DNA of 64,000 bases from Bacteroidota bacterium (GTDB taxonomy: Bacteria > Bacteroidota > Bacteroidia > Chitinophagales > Chitinophagaceae). Below the pieces are notes generated by a model that saw only the letters and a program-made list of their open reading frames with translations, was not told the origin of the DNA and did not search any database. The stretch's first letter is position 1, and every line of letters starts with the position of its first letter. This document shows, piece after piece, positions 25,921 to 34,828 of the stretch. Both the position numbers and the translations under genes were made by a program. The DNA is taken from the NCBI GenBank assembly GCA_018267575.1, contig JAFDYF010000106.1, positions 1-64,000 on the forward strand, given 5' to 3'.

Positions 25921-27075
25921 ATGGTACAATATGCAAGGCCTTCTACTTTTTTGCTCCTTTTCTTAATGATAGTAAAAACCAGCAGTTTGGCACAAAAAAG
26001 TAAGATCCGGAATAATTATGCTTCCCAAAAAAACATACCACAACTCAGCATTGAGCGTAGCATGATCTATGAGCCCGAAAAAAATTGGATGTATTCCCAT
26101 CATCCGTCCATTGCGCATTTCAAAGGTAGATTTGTAGCCACCTGGAGCAATGGCATCAAGGATGAGGATTCTCCTGGTCAAAGGGTATTGTTTTCAACCT
26201 CCACTGATTTTTTTCATTGGAGCATGCCAGAAGTTTTGGCAAATCCGAGTGTTTATGATGGGGATACCCTCAATGTATTGACAGCCGCTGGGCTATATCA
26301 GCATGGCGACACATTGGTTGCATACTATGGAGAATATTCGCCTATCAGAACGAATACCCATCTCTGGGCCAAATACAGCAAAGATGGACTGCACTGGAGC
26401 GGGCCTCTTAATATGCATGTTCCTGTAAACCCCAATCATGGGCCCACAGCCATTGCCAGCGGCCGTTTGATCATCTGCGGCAATTTCACGTTTCCCTATA
26501 CCGATGACCCGAGCGGATTGAGAGGGTGGAAAATGTCGAGCTTCTATAGCGATTCACTTTATAAGGAAGATAACCCCGCAACCTTTGAGGCGCCTTCTAT
26601 CAAAATGCATTTGCCGCCTTTATGCGAAGGCTCTTTTTTCCAAACCGATGACCATGTGATACATATGCTGCTGCGTGCAACAGATGATGGGTGGAAGGGC
26701 AAACTCTGGCTTACCGAAAGCAAGGACAATGGAGTGCAATGGTCATTTCCAGTGGAAACCAATTTTACCGACAATGATAGCAAGTTCCATTTTGGAAGAT
26801 TGCCCGACAAACGATTTTATTATATAGGCATCCCTGATTCTGCCCATCGGTCAGCAAGGATACCCTTGGTTTTTGCCATTTCAAAAAACGGGACTTTTTT
26901 TGACAAACAATACATTATTGCCAACCAACCTTATCACCTCAAGCAAGAGGGTCTATGGAAGGACGGGCAATACGGATATCCGCACAACATTATCCATAAC
27001 GGATATATTTATGTGATCATATCCAGACTAAAAGAATCTGTGGAAATAATCAGGTTCAAACTAAAGGGATTATAA
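25921..27075 (+). CDS. Secreted sialidase-fold (BNR-type beta-propeller) protein
   Basis: After an N-terminal signal (ending near TSSLAQ) the 384-residue protein shows repeated propeller blades of the sialidase superfamily. SIAHFKGRFVATWSNG is followed by RVLFSTSTDFFHWS, then LWAKYSKDGLHWSGP, LTESKDNGVQWSFP and FAISKNGTFFD, each with an Asp-box-like turn. Such proteins cleave or bind terminal sugars. Catalytic residues of true sialidases are not certain here, so the call is limited to the fold. Divergent from the GH3 gene, with which it may act on the same glycan. Confidence 0.75.
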   Translation: MVQYARPSTFLLLFLMIVKTSSLAQKSKIRNNYASQKNIPQLSIERSMIYEPEKNWMYSHHPSIAHFKGRFVATWSNGIKDEDSPGQRVLFSTSTDFFHWSMPEVLANPSVYDGDTLNVLTAAGLYQHGDTLVAYYGEYSPIRTNTHLWAKYSKDGLHWSGPLNMHVPVNPNHGPTAIASGRLIICGNFTFPYTDDPSGLRGWKMSSFYSDSLYKEDNPATFEAPSIKMHLPPLCEGSFFQTDDHVIHMLLRATDDGWKGKLWLTESKDNGVQWSFPVETNFTDNDSKFHFGRLPDKRFYYIGIPDSAHRSARIPLVFAISKNGTFFDKQYIIANQPYHLKQEGLWKDGQYGYPHNIIHNGYIYVIISRLKESVEIIRFKLKGL

Positions 27076-27278
27076 CCGTTTTTATTGCTCCTACCATTAT
27101 GGCAATCCTGTTATCAAAATACGATGTTGTCGCTTTTCATTGGCATCGGTTGTCATAAATATCATTATTTTTCCAAAACAGCCAGAATCAGATTTATAAC
27201 AAATATGATTAACCGATATTTTCCTGATTATATTACCTAATTTTAATCAAATCATCATCAAAACAGATTCCTATTAAA

Positions 27279-29822
27279 ATGCAGCCAGCTTCTACCGCCA
27301 GTCGTTTGGATACATTCTGGGCCCTTGGGCAAGATGAAGTTTTCCAAATACTTTCGTGTAACAAGAATGGGCTATCAGGGGAAGATGCAAGTAATCGGTT
27401 AAAACAATATGGGGCCAACAGGATCAAAGCCAAATCCAAATCTTCTGCATTCATCCTTTTTTTATTACAGTTCAAAAGTCCGATCACCCTATTGCTGATT
27501 GCTGCGGCCCTGCTTTCTATGGGACTAGGTGATTTTACAGATGCCATTATTATACTGGTTATTATTTTTATTAGTAGTGCCCTCGGATTTTGGCAGGAAA
27601 AAGGAGCGGCCAATGCCATCAACGAGCTATTGAAAATGGTTCAGATAAAATGTCGCTTGCTTAGGGATGGAACCGAAACCGAACTACCTGTAGAAACAAC
27701 GGTACCTGGCGATATTATTTTTTTGTCTGCTGGAGATGTGATACCGGGCGATAGTCTTCTTTTGGAATCCAAAGAATTGTTTATCGATGAAGCAGCATTT
27801 ACTGGCGAGACATTTCCCGTAGAGAAGAACGTAGCAATTGTACCTAGCAGTTCGCCGCTTGCCAAAAGAAGCAATGCTGTTTTTATGGGGTCGCATGTGA
27901 TCAGTGGAAGGGCCATTGCCCTAGTTATAAAAACAGGAAAGAAAACAGAGTTTGGAAAAATATCCGACCAGCTTCGTTCAAGAGCAGCAGAAACCGATTT
28001 CGAGAAGGGGATACGCCGCTTTGGATATATGCTTATGGAGATTACATTATTATTGGTGCTAATCATTTTTGCAACCAATATTTTATTGCACAAACCACCG
28101 CTCGACTCCTTTCTTTTTTCTTTGGCACTGGCCGTAGGCCTAACCCCACAATTATTACCGGCAATCATCACGGTGAACCTTTCTGTTGGGGCCAGGTCTA
28201 TGGCCAGACAACAGGTTATTGTAAAAAGGCTTTCCTCTATTGAGAATTTTGGCAGCATGAATATTCTTTGTTCCGATAAAACAGGCACCATTACCGAGGG
28301 GAAAGTAACTTTAAAAGACACGCTTGATATAGAAGGTAACCATTCAGATAAAACCATCCGTTTTGCCTGGCTGAATGCCTCCCTGCAACAGGGCTTTCAC
28401 AACCCAATCGATGAGGCTATCTGCTCAAAATACCAAGGGAATAGCCATGAATATTCCGTCCAGTGCGAAATCCCCTATGATTTTATTAGAAAACGGTTGA
28501 CCATACAGGTTAAAAATGATCATGAGAATTTTGCCGTTACCAAAGGGGCTCTGAATTCTATTTTACAAATTTGTGATACAGCGGAAAAAGCAGATGGGCA
28601 AACCGTGCCATTGGCAGACAATCTCGAAAAAATAAAGCTCCAGTACCAGCAATTAAGTGCCGCTGGTTTTCGTGTATTGGGGGTTGCCTACAAAAAGGCT
28701 AGCAAAGAAAAAGATTTTACCAGAACCGATGAAAAGGATATGACTTTTCTTGGTTTTATCACATTGTTCGATCCACCGAAAAAAAATGCAGCGCAAACCA
28801 TTGCCAATCTCCGCAATTTGGGCGTGCAACTAAAGCTGATCACTGGCGACAATGCATTGGTAGCTGAAAGTCTTGCCAAACAAATAGGCATGGAAAGCCC
28901 AGTCATTCTTACTGGCCAGCAACTACGCCAAATGAGCGAAGCCGCGCTAACACAACAGGCATTCAAAACCGATATTTTTGCTGAGGTAGAGCCCAACCAA
29001 AAAGAAAGAATCATCATTTCATTAAAAAAAAGTGGGCATGTGGTAGGCTTTATGGGCGATGGCATCAATGATGCACCCGCCTTGCATACCGCGGATGTTG
29101 GCATTTCCGTTGACTCCGCAGTGGATGTTGCCAAAGAAGCCGCAGACATTGTTTTACTGAATCAAGACCTGAAGGTGCTCAGTGCAGGCATTGTTGCAGG
29201 CAGAAAAACATTTGCCAATACCATGAAATATATTTTCATGGCCACCAGTGCCAATTTTGGCAATATGTTCAGTATGGCCGGAGCTTCCTTGTTCCTACCC
29301 TTTCTTCCTTTATTGCCCAAACAAATTTTACTGACCAACCTATTGACCGATTTCCCGGAAATGACCATCGCAACAGATCGAGTTGATTCAATCTCCGTGG
29401 AAAAACCACATCGCTGGGATATCAAGTTCATCCAACGGTTCATGATCGTGTTTGGCCTACTCAGCTCCATATTTGATTACTTGACTTTTGCTGTATTAAT
29501 ACTGATTATGAACGCAAATGAGAGTCAGTTCCAAACGGGATGGTTTATAGAGTCCGTCATTTCAGCTTCCTTTATTGTATTGGTGATGAGAACCCGCTTG
29601 CCATTTTTCAAAAGCTTGCCGGGGAAATATTTGAGCATAGCAACCGTTCTTATTGCTGTTTTTGTGCTCGTTCTACCGCTTATGCCTTTCGCCTCCTTGT
29701 TGGGCTTTGTCCGTTTGCCCTATTCCTTTTATTTATGGATGATCGCTATCGTTGTCTGTTATATTTTATCCGCCGAGATTGCCAAGCGATGGTTTTACAA
29801 TCGGGCATATAATAAAAACTAG
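27279..29822 (+). CDS. mgtA: P-type Mg2+-importing ATPase (MgtA/MgtB type)
   Basis: The 847-residue membrane pump has the P-type signatures in order: TGETFPVEK in the actuator domain, the phosphorylation motif CSDKTGTITEG, KGAL in the nucleotide domain, and MGDGINDAPALHTADVGISVDSAVDVAKEAADIVLL. The C-terminal helices contain SSIFDYLTFAVL and FQTGWFIESVISASFIVLVMRTR, which resemble MgtA rather than calcium or proton pumps. It should import magnesium at the inner membrane using ATP. The 200-bp upstream region could hold a sensing leader, but no clear structure was identified. Confidence 0.92.
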   Translation: MQPASTASRLDTFWALGQDEVFQILSCNKNGLSGEDASNRLKQYGANRIKAKSKSSAFILFLLQFKSPITLLLIAAALLSMGLGDFTDAIIILVIIFISSALGFWQEKGAANAINELLKMVQIKCRLLRDGTETELPVETTVPGDIIFLSAGDVIPGDSLLLESKELFIDEAAFTGETFPVEKNVAIVPSSSPLAKRSNAVFMGSHVISGRAIALVIKTGKKTEFGKISDQLRSRAAETDFEKGIRRFGYMLMEITLLLVLIIFATNILLHKPPLDSFLFSLALAVGLTPQLLPAIITVNLSVGARSMARQQVIVKRLSSIENFGSMNILCSDKTGTITEGKVTLKDTLDIEGNHSDKTIRFAWLNASLQQGFHNPIDEAICSKYQGNSHEYSVQCEIPYDFIRKRLTIQVKNDHENFAVTKGALNSILQICDTAEKADGQTVPLADNLEKIKLQYQQLSAAGFRVLGVAYKKASKEKDFTRTDEKDMTFLGFITLFDPPKKNAAQTIANLRNLGVQLKLITGDNALVAESLAKQIGMESPVILTGQQLRQMSEAALTQQAFKTDIFAEVEPNQKERIIISLKKSGHVVGFMGDGINDAPALHTADVGISVDSAVDVAKEAADIVLLNQDLKVLSAGIVAGRKTFANTMKYIFMATSANFGNMFSMAGASLFLPFLPLLPKQILLTNLLTDFPEMTIATDRVDSISVEKPHRWDIKFIQRFMIVFGLLSSIFDYLTFAVLILIMNANESQFQTGWFIESVISASFIVLVMRTRLPFFKSLPGKYLSIATVLIAVFVLVLPLMPFASLLGFVRLPYSFYLWMIAIVVCYILSAEIAKRWFYNRAYNKN

Positions 29823-29887
29823 AAAGGAGAACCCCTGAAGGCAAATTTCGAAGAATGAAGAAAAGGAAAGTCAATTGCATTTGAACC

Positions 29888-30895
29888 ATGACCAGAGAAC
29901 AAATAAATATACTGGTAGCCAGGGGGAGGTTTCTGGATCAATGCCCAAAACCCCAATTGATCGAAACGCATATTTCATGGGTAATTCTTTGCGATTGTTT
30001 CGCGTATAAAATAAAAAAGCCAATCAAATATTCCTTCCTCGATTTTTCAACACTTGAAAAAAGAAAAGAGGATTGTGAAAAAGAAGTGGTGCTGAACCAG
30101 CGTTTGACTGAAGATATCTATATCGGCGTACTGCCTGTAAAACAAGGAGCGAACCACTTTTCGATTGGGGATGAGGAAGGGCAAGTTATTGAATATGCAG
30201 TATGGATGCACAAAATGGAAACAGGCAGACGGATGGATTTACTATTATTAAACAATCAAGTTTCCGAGGCAGATATTACCAAGCTCGCTGAAAAGATAGC
30301 CAGTTTTCATAAAAAGGCAACGATAATAAATCAAAAAGATATCTGGGCTGTAGAGCATCAGTTCATGGACCTGGAAAATGAAAAAGACTATTTGAAAAAT
30401 GTATTGGATAAAACTGATACCGACCTAATCGACCGCTCCATATCCACTTCTAAGAAATTCAACCATACACATCAACAGCTTTTAACATCCCGTTTGAAAG
30501 CGGGTTTAATCCGTGATGTACATGGCGACCTACATACCCGCAATATTTTTTTGTTGGCCAACCCCCAAGTTTTTGACTGCATAGAGTTCAATGAGGATTT
30601 TCGCCGGATAGATGTGCTCAATGAAATTGCATTTCTATGTATGGATCTGGATGCTTTTGGGAGAAAGGATCTATCGGATTTATTTTTTGAAAGCTATCAT
30701 CGTTTATCCCATAACGTTATAACCGATGCAGACAAGCAGTTATTCATTTATTACAAGGGCTATCGTGCCAATATCCGAGCGAAAGTAAACAGCCTCCGTG
30801 CCCAGAGTATTCAAAATAAAAAGGAGAGAGATTATGCCCTAGCTGAAATCAAAAAATATCTTCATCTCATGGAGGATTATTTAAAATCAATATAA
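29888..30895 (+). CDS. Aminoglycoside phosphotransferase-like kinase (COG2187 type)
   Basis: The 335-residue protein has a kinase-like fold with VHGDLHTRNIFLL as the catalytic loop (His-Gly-Asp...Asn) and VFDCIEFNEDFRRIDVLNEIAFLCMDL as the metal-binding block. The N-terminal half contains CFAYKIKKPIKYSFLDFS, with the expected nucleotide-binding lysines. COG2187 proteins are often fused to a P-loop kinase; this one is not. The small-molecule or protein substrate is unknown. It follows mgtA by 65 bp in the same direction and may share its transcript. Confidence 0.8.
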   Translation: MTREQINILVARGRFLDQCPKPQLIETHISWVILCDCFAYKIKKPIKYSFLDFSTLEKRKEDCEKEVVLNQRLTEDIYIGVLPVKQGANHFSIGDEEGQVIEYAVWMHKMETGRRMDLLLLNNQVSEADITKLAEKIASFHKKATIINQKDIWAVEHQFMDLENEKDYLKNVLDKTDTDLIDRSISTSKKFNHTHQQLLTSRLKAGLIRDVHGDLHTRNIFLLANPQVFDCIEFNEDFRRIDVLNEIAFLCMDLDAFGRKDLSDLFFESYHRLSHNVITDADKQLFIYYKGYRANIRAKVNSLRAQSIQNKKERDYALAEIKKYLHLMEDYLKSI

Positions 30896-31020
30896 CCTGA
30901 TTTTTCCCAAAGAAAATTCCCTGATCTCATTCTTCCCTAGAAAATTTAAAAAAAAGATTAACAAGCCATTAAACCTTCGACGTTCGACCCATTCTTAGTA
31001 GCACTCAAAAAAATACTAAT

Positions 31021-32007
31021 ATGAAAACAAACAATTTTCTTCGTGTCACCCTTTTGGCTACTTCTCTCAGCATATTCTTTGCCTGTAAGAAGGACAATAG
31101 CCAGTCAGCATCAAGCACTACCACATCGGCAACCAGTGTTCAATCAGCAGCAGACGACCAGACGATGGTTTCGAATGAAAACGATGCCGTATCGAACGAT
31201 GTCACCGCTGCGCTTAATGGGAACCCTGCTGTTTCTGGAAGCTCCATGAGCCGGATGGCAACCACTGGTGTAAACACACTTGGCAGCGGTATTCTAGGTT
31301 TCACGATTTGTGATGCCAGCATTACCTACGACACCACTTCAACAACCAAGACCATTACCATTGTTTACAATGGCTTGAATTGTCATGGCAACCGTACCCG
31401 CACAGGTACGGTGATTATTTCTGTTCCGAAAGATCAGCACTGGAAAGATGCAGGGGCTGTAGTAAATGTGCAGATACAAGCATTAAAAATCACTCGCAAT
31501 AAAGATGGCAAATCCATTTTGATCAATGGCAGCAAAACCATCACCAACACGAGTGGTGGGCTCTTAGTTGATCTGGCTTCTTTACAAACCATTACCCATG
31601 ATTTTCAGGATAGCCTAACAGTTACATTCAACAATGGCAGTAGCCGCAACTGGCAAACCTCGGTCCGAAGGGCATTTACCTATAACGATGGCATTGTGGT
31701 TACCACAACGGGCACCCATTCTGATGGCACCCACAATAATATTGCATCTTGGGGCACCAACCGGTTTGGCGTCAACTTCACCAATATGATTACTAGTCCT
31801 AGAGTTGTAGAGCAATCCTGCGATATGCGTTTAGTAAGTGGACAGGATTCGATTGTACGGTCAGACAATATCACATCTGTGATTACCTACGGTCTCGATT
31901 CAAATGGTAACCCAGTCACAAGTTGCCCTTCCAGTTATTTTTACGCAAAGCTGGTATGGACCAATGGCAATAACGGTAAAGTGTACACGTATATTTATCC
32001 TTATTAA
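31021..32007 (+). CDS. Hypothetical lipoprotein
   Basis: The 328-residue protein has a lipoprotein signal (LATSLSIFFACKKDN) followed by a Ser/Thr/Ala-rich linker (about residues 25-70). The rest is beta-rich, with many Thr, Gly and Asn residues; VQIQALKITRNKDGKSILING and repeated T-N-G-S patterns suggest an extracellular beta sandwich. I do not recognise a domain. The gene has its own strong terminator (32030-32060), so it is probably monocistronic and well expressed. Confidence 0.65.
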   Translation: MKTNNFLRVTLLATSLSIFFACKKDNSQSASSTTTSATSVQSAADDQTMVSNENDAVSNDVTAALNGNPAVSGSSMSRMATTGVNTLGSGILGFTICDASITYDTTSTTKTITIVYNGLNCHGNRTRTGTVIISVPKDQHWKDAGAVVNVQIQALKITRNKDGKSILINGSKTITNTSGGLLVDLASLQTITHDFQDSLTVTFNNGSSRNWQTSVRRAFTYNDGIVVTTTGTHSDGTHNNIASWGTNRFGVNFTNMITSPRVVEQSCDMRLVSGQDSIVRSDNITSVITYGLDSNGNPVTSCPSSYFYAKLVWTNGNNGKVYTYIYPY

Positions 32008-32029
32008 TTATCAACCATCCATTTTTTTC

Positions 32030-32060
32030 AAGACCCCTGGAAAATCCAGGGGTCTTATTT
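32030..32060 (+). terminator. Intrinsic terminator after the lipoprotein gene
   Basis: The stem AAGACCCCTGGA / TCCAGGGGTCTT is a perfect 12-bp pairing around a three-base loop, followed by ATTTTT. It begins 23 bp after the stop codon. Confidence 0.9.
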
Positions 32061-32428
32061 TTGGAACAAACAGAGTTAAGTGTGCTTTCTTGATAGTTCT
32101 GAATACCAATTGGAATGCACCAATGAGACCTAAATATAATAGGGAGTGATTGTTGATGGATATGTCTCATACAGTTCATATACATTGCCCATACATGATC
32201 CCTACAGTACCTATACTGAATATGCGCTTTTACTATACATGATCCATATATAGCCCATATGCCATGGAGATATCGATCATATATTAACGCTTATTATTCA
32301 GAGCTTGAACGGTCAGCCAGTTTTATTTTATTGAATATGTTTTAAAAATATACAATTGGGATGTTTTTTATTTGGGGACCCAACAGACCTCCCGAGTGGA
32401 TGGGCATTGTTTTTGTGCAATAAAAACC
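32061..32428. other. Spacer with short CATACATGATCC-type repeats
   Basis: Between the terminator and the next gene, bases 32160-32275 are rich in CATA/TATA words. ATACATGATCC occurs twice (about 32191 and 32235) and GCCCATA twice (about 32187 and 32256). No open frame of interest was seen. The remaining AT-rich stretch probably carries the promoter for the gene at 32429. Confidence 0.4.
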
Positions 32429-32953
32429 ATGGCAAGACAGGTTGGACCATTTTTTATGACTGGCACCCTCCGCGGTATTACCTATTATCAAATGGGCAAG
32501 GTTTTCTATGCCCGCTCTAAAAGCAGCCTCAGCGGTAAGCGTGTAAAAGAGGACAAGGCCTTCCGGAAAACGATGGAAAATGCGGGCCTGTTTGGCCGGG
32601 CTTCCCGTATTGCATCTAGCGTTTATCGGTTGGTTGGTAGGGACAAGAAAGATATTCGGTTGTATCGGAAATGGACGGGGATGGCCCTGCATTTTTTACG
32701 CAGGGGCAAAAGTATCGAGGAGGCCAGATATATGCTTTACCGAAAAGTCAGGAGATATTTGGGCCGTACTGAGCAAAAAATGCCGTCCACAGAAACGCCT
32801 ATATCACAGGAACAACCAAATGTGAATATTAATGGATACCAAGCTGTTTTTTTGCCCAGCATTTACCATCCATCTTTAGATAATAGTTCAGAAGCCTTTG
32901 CCCCAGATCCGGCATTTAGAAAAAAGTCGAATTGTTTGGCAGAGATGCGATGA
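32429..32953 (+). CDS. Conserved Bacteroidota protein with MARQVGPFF start, function unknown
   Basis: The predicted 174-residue basic protein begins MARQVGPFFMTGTLRGITYY and continues with YARSKSSLSGKRVKEDKAFRKTM and SRIASSVYRLVG. I recognise this N-terminal pattern as a small uncharacterised family that occurs in Chitinophagaceae, but no function is known. The first 110 residues are helical and lysine/arginine-rich, suggesting nucleic acid or membrane-surface binding; the tail is low in complexity. The start is set at 32429 by the conserved MARQ; an earlier ATG (32372) would add an unlikely leader. Confidence 0.7.
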   Translation: MARQVGPFFMTGTLRGITYYQMGKVFYARSKSSLSGKRVKEDKAFRKTMENAGLFGRASRIASSVYRLVGRDKKDIRLYRKWTGMALHFLRRGKSIEEARYMLYRKVRRYLGRTEQKMPSTETPISQEQPNVNINGYQAVFLPSIYHPSLDNSSEAFAPDPAFRKKSNCLAEMR

Positions 32954-33175
32954 TTCAATTTGCAAGCCTTTATTTTATATAATACCAAACTTATTCTGCC
33001 AACTGATCGATAACGAATTGAACAAGTATCGCATTGCGGTGATCCGCCACGAAATATTTTATGCCAAAAATAAAAGCTCCTGTTCAGTGTCATAGTAAAA
33101 TGATATGAACCAAAGCTTACTTTAAGTTAGATAGTCACAAAAATGTTTATAAATGCAATTGGGAAATAGTTGGAC

Positions 33176-33835
33176 CTAATCAATCAGCTTGTTCCTCATA
33201 CCATACATAATGAGACCCGCAATGGTTTTGGCACCCACTTTTGTTTTCATGTTCTGGCGGATGGTTTCCACGGTGCGGGGACTAAGAAAAACCTCTTTTG
33301 AAATTTCCTCGGTTGTTTTGTCTTCGGCCAACAGTTTTAAGATGCGTACTTCTTTTTCGGAAAATTTGATTGGATTGGGGTAAAACTGCCTCACTTGCCT
33401 TTTGGTCTGCAGTTTGGAAAGCACAGCCTTATTCACCAGGTCATTAAAATAGAAGTCCTCGTTCATACAGGTGAGTATGGCCTGATAGATTTCTTCGGGG
33501 TCGGTTGTCTTGGTAAGATAGGCGTTGGCCCCCATCTCCATCATCTTTGAGATCATTTCCTGATCATCGTACATGGTCAGCACGATAATCTTGACCTCTT
33601 CATATTCCTTTCGCAACATCCCAATCGCATTGATACCATCGATTTCCGGCATCCGGATATCCATCAACAGCACATCGGGCTGTTTGAGCCGGATCTTATG
33701 CATCAGGTCCTTGCCATCCTCCGCTTCCCAAAGAATCTTCAGGTACTCCTTATCTTTCAAAGCCATACGGATGCCGTCGCGAAAAATTTTGTGATCATCG
33801 GCAATGGACACTTTAATAACCAGTTCGGTGCTCAT
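33176..33835 (-). CDS. NarL/LuxR-family response regulator
   Basis: The 219-residue protein has a receiver domain (SIADDHKIFRDGIRMAL, phospho-acceptor in DVLLMDIRMPEIDG, switch residues IVLTMYDD, KTTDPEE). A C-terminal LuxR-type helix-turn-helix follows (FSEKEVRILKLLAEDKTTEEISKEVFLSPRTVETIRQNMKT is spread over residues 150-190). It closely resembles the regulator at 36405-37055, with matching ends GLIMYGMRNKLID and GLVFFAVKNNLVD, suggesting a shared origin. No kinase gene adjoins it on the same strand, so it may be driven by the kinase at 35520. Confidence 0.92.
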   Translation of the reverse strand: MSTELVIKVSIADDHKIFRDGIRMALKDKEYLKILWEAEDGKDLMHKIRLKQPDVLLMDIRMPEIDGINAIGMLRKEYEEVKIIVLTMYDDQEMISKMMEMGANAYLTKTTDPEEIYQAILTCMNEDFYFNDLVNKAVLSKLQTKRQVRQFYPNPIKFSEKEVRILKLLAEDKTTEEISKEVFLSPRTVETIRQNMKTKVGAKTIAGLIMYGMRNKLID

Positions 33836-34697
33836 GTGGGCGGTTTGTAAAATTTATGCGATAAAGCTTATTTGTTTATTAGCAATAAAAAGGTTTAATG
33901 GCTACTTAACGTGGCTGTCCCAAAAAAATTGAACCCGAACAGCAGGATAATCTGTTTCAAGGAAATATAATCACATAACGGCCAAAGCTTCAATAAAACC
34001 CGTCATCAATCACTACAAAAAAGACTTTTAATCGGGTATAAGCGTACAAACACGAATCTTGCACCGAAAATACCACAATATTTTCATAGAGGTTTTACCT
34101 TTTTGAAAGTAATTGCTGAACAAGATAGAAAGGGCAGTTCTGCGCTTGTGCGACAAGCAGCCAAGCCCTACTTTTGTTCTGGAAGTTGATTGATAAGGAT
34201 TATTTCTGAAAACCATCCAATGTCCATTTACCGTCCAGTAAATAATTTCAATATCCTTGAATGCCAATGAAATCCAATATCAGTCAACTTCTTCTATTTT
34301 GTTTTTGAACTCCAATATCTGTAGAAGAATCAACCAGCTTTTTTGATAATTAATTAATCCGCCTCATAAGGATTTTTCTGTTATTTGCCCCCGTTTTTAA
34401 AAGCTATCCTATCTCCGGAGATTTATACACATTTTACGCCTCGATGGGGAAAACTCGTTTTTTAGTATATTTATCAAAGAAATTTACGATTTTAAAACTA
34501 GTAAAAATACGATTTACCTATAGGTATTTTACTAATTTTTAAACCATGTCACTCTCTCAAAAATACCCAAATACATCAGAATTAATAGGTTAGCTCACTT
34601 ACGCGCTATTTAACTCAATTCCGGACTATTGATAGCAGCCATTTTTGGAGTTCTTTTGAATTGTCAATGAATTTCTAACTACTTAAAACTTACTGTC
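33836..34697. other. Long regulatory spacer without recognised gene
   Basis: This spacer of about 860 bp separates divergent signalling genes and is AT-rich in its right half. No convincing gene was found; a 79-codon minus-strand frame (34028-34267) matches nothing. It contains the perfect palindromes ATCTCCGGAGAT (34411) and TACCTATAGGTA (34515), the latter inside a larger inverted repeat. Its length and structures suggest regulatory use before the small peptide gene. Confidence 0.5.
34411..34534. promoter_or_regulatory. Palindrome pair upstream of the small peptide ORF
   Basis: ATCTCCGGAGAT at 34411-34422 and TACCTATAGGTA at 34515-34526 are perfect 12-bp palindromes. The second is nested in a wider inverted repeat with arms TAGTAAAAATAC (34499-34510) and GTATTTTACTA (34524-34534), one base bulged. 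TACC...GGTA dyads resemble binding sites of NarL-type regulators, two of which flank the region. This is inference from sequence form and position. Confidence 0.4.
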
Positions 34698-34763
34698 ATG
34701 ACAAACAAAAGAAACACATCTTGCACTTCTTCATTTTGGCCTTGGGGTGGCTGGGGACGTTAA
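34698..34763 (+). CDS. Small Trp/Gly-rich peptide ORF, possible signal or modified-peptide precursor
   Basis: This ORF encodes 21 residues. It starts MTNKRNTSCTSS and ends FWPWGGWGR, immediately followed by TAA. Three tryptophans among nine C-terminal residues, with a single cysteine before them, are very unlikely for a random reading of AT-rich DNA. The layout, a polar basic leader and a compact aromatic/Gly tail, is that of a secreted peptide precursor. It lies just upstream of a 7-TM protein, histidine kinase and response regulator. No export or maturation enzyme is adjacent. I do not recognise the family; translation and processing are unproven. Confidence 0.5.
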   Translation: MTNKRNTSCTSSFWPWGGWGR

Positions 34764-34783
34764 TTCGACCTTAAAAATATTTA

Positions 34784-34812
34784 TTGAAAAACAACGTTAA
34801 GTTTTATATTTG
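34784..34812 (+). promoter_or_regulatory. Candidate promoter of the sensor cassette
   Basis: TTG at 34784-34786, an 18-bp spacer and TATATTTG at 34805-34812 fit the Bacteroidota consensus apart from the first base of TTTG and one spacer base. It lies between the peptide ORF and the first 7-TM gene, so the cassette can be transcribed separately from the peptide. The transcript leader would be very short. Confidence 0.5.
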
Positions 34813-34828
34813 ACTAAATATAAAACTT

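Noticed and set aside
27641..28357. 238-codon minus-strand frame
   Set aside because: Antisense shadow of the P-type ATPase gene.
34028..34267. 79-codon minus-strand frame in the long spacer
   Set aside because: No recognisable motif and unusual composition; may be chance.
34546..34593. 15-codon ORF starting MSLSQKYPN
   Set aside because: Ordinary composition and no signal-like features, unlike the Trp-rich ORF that follows.
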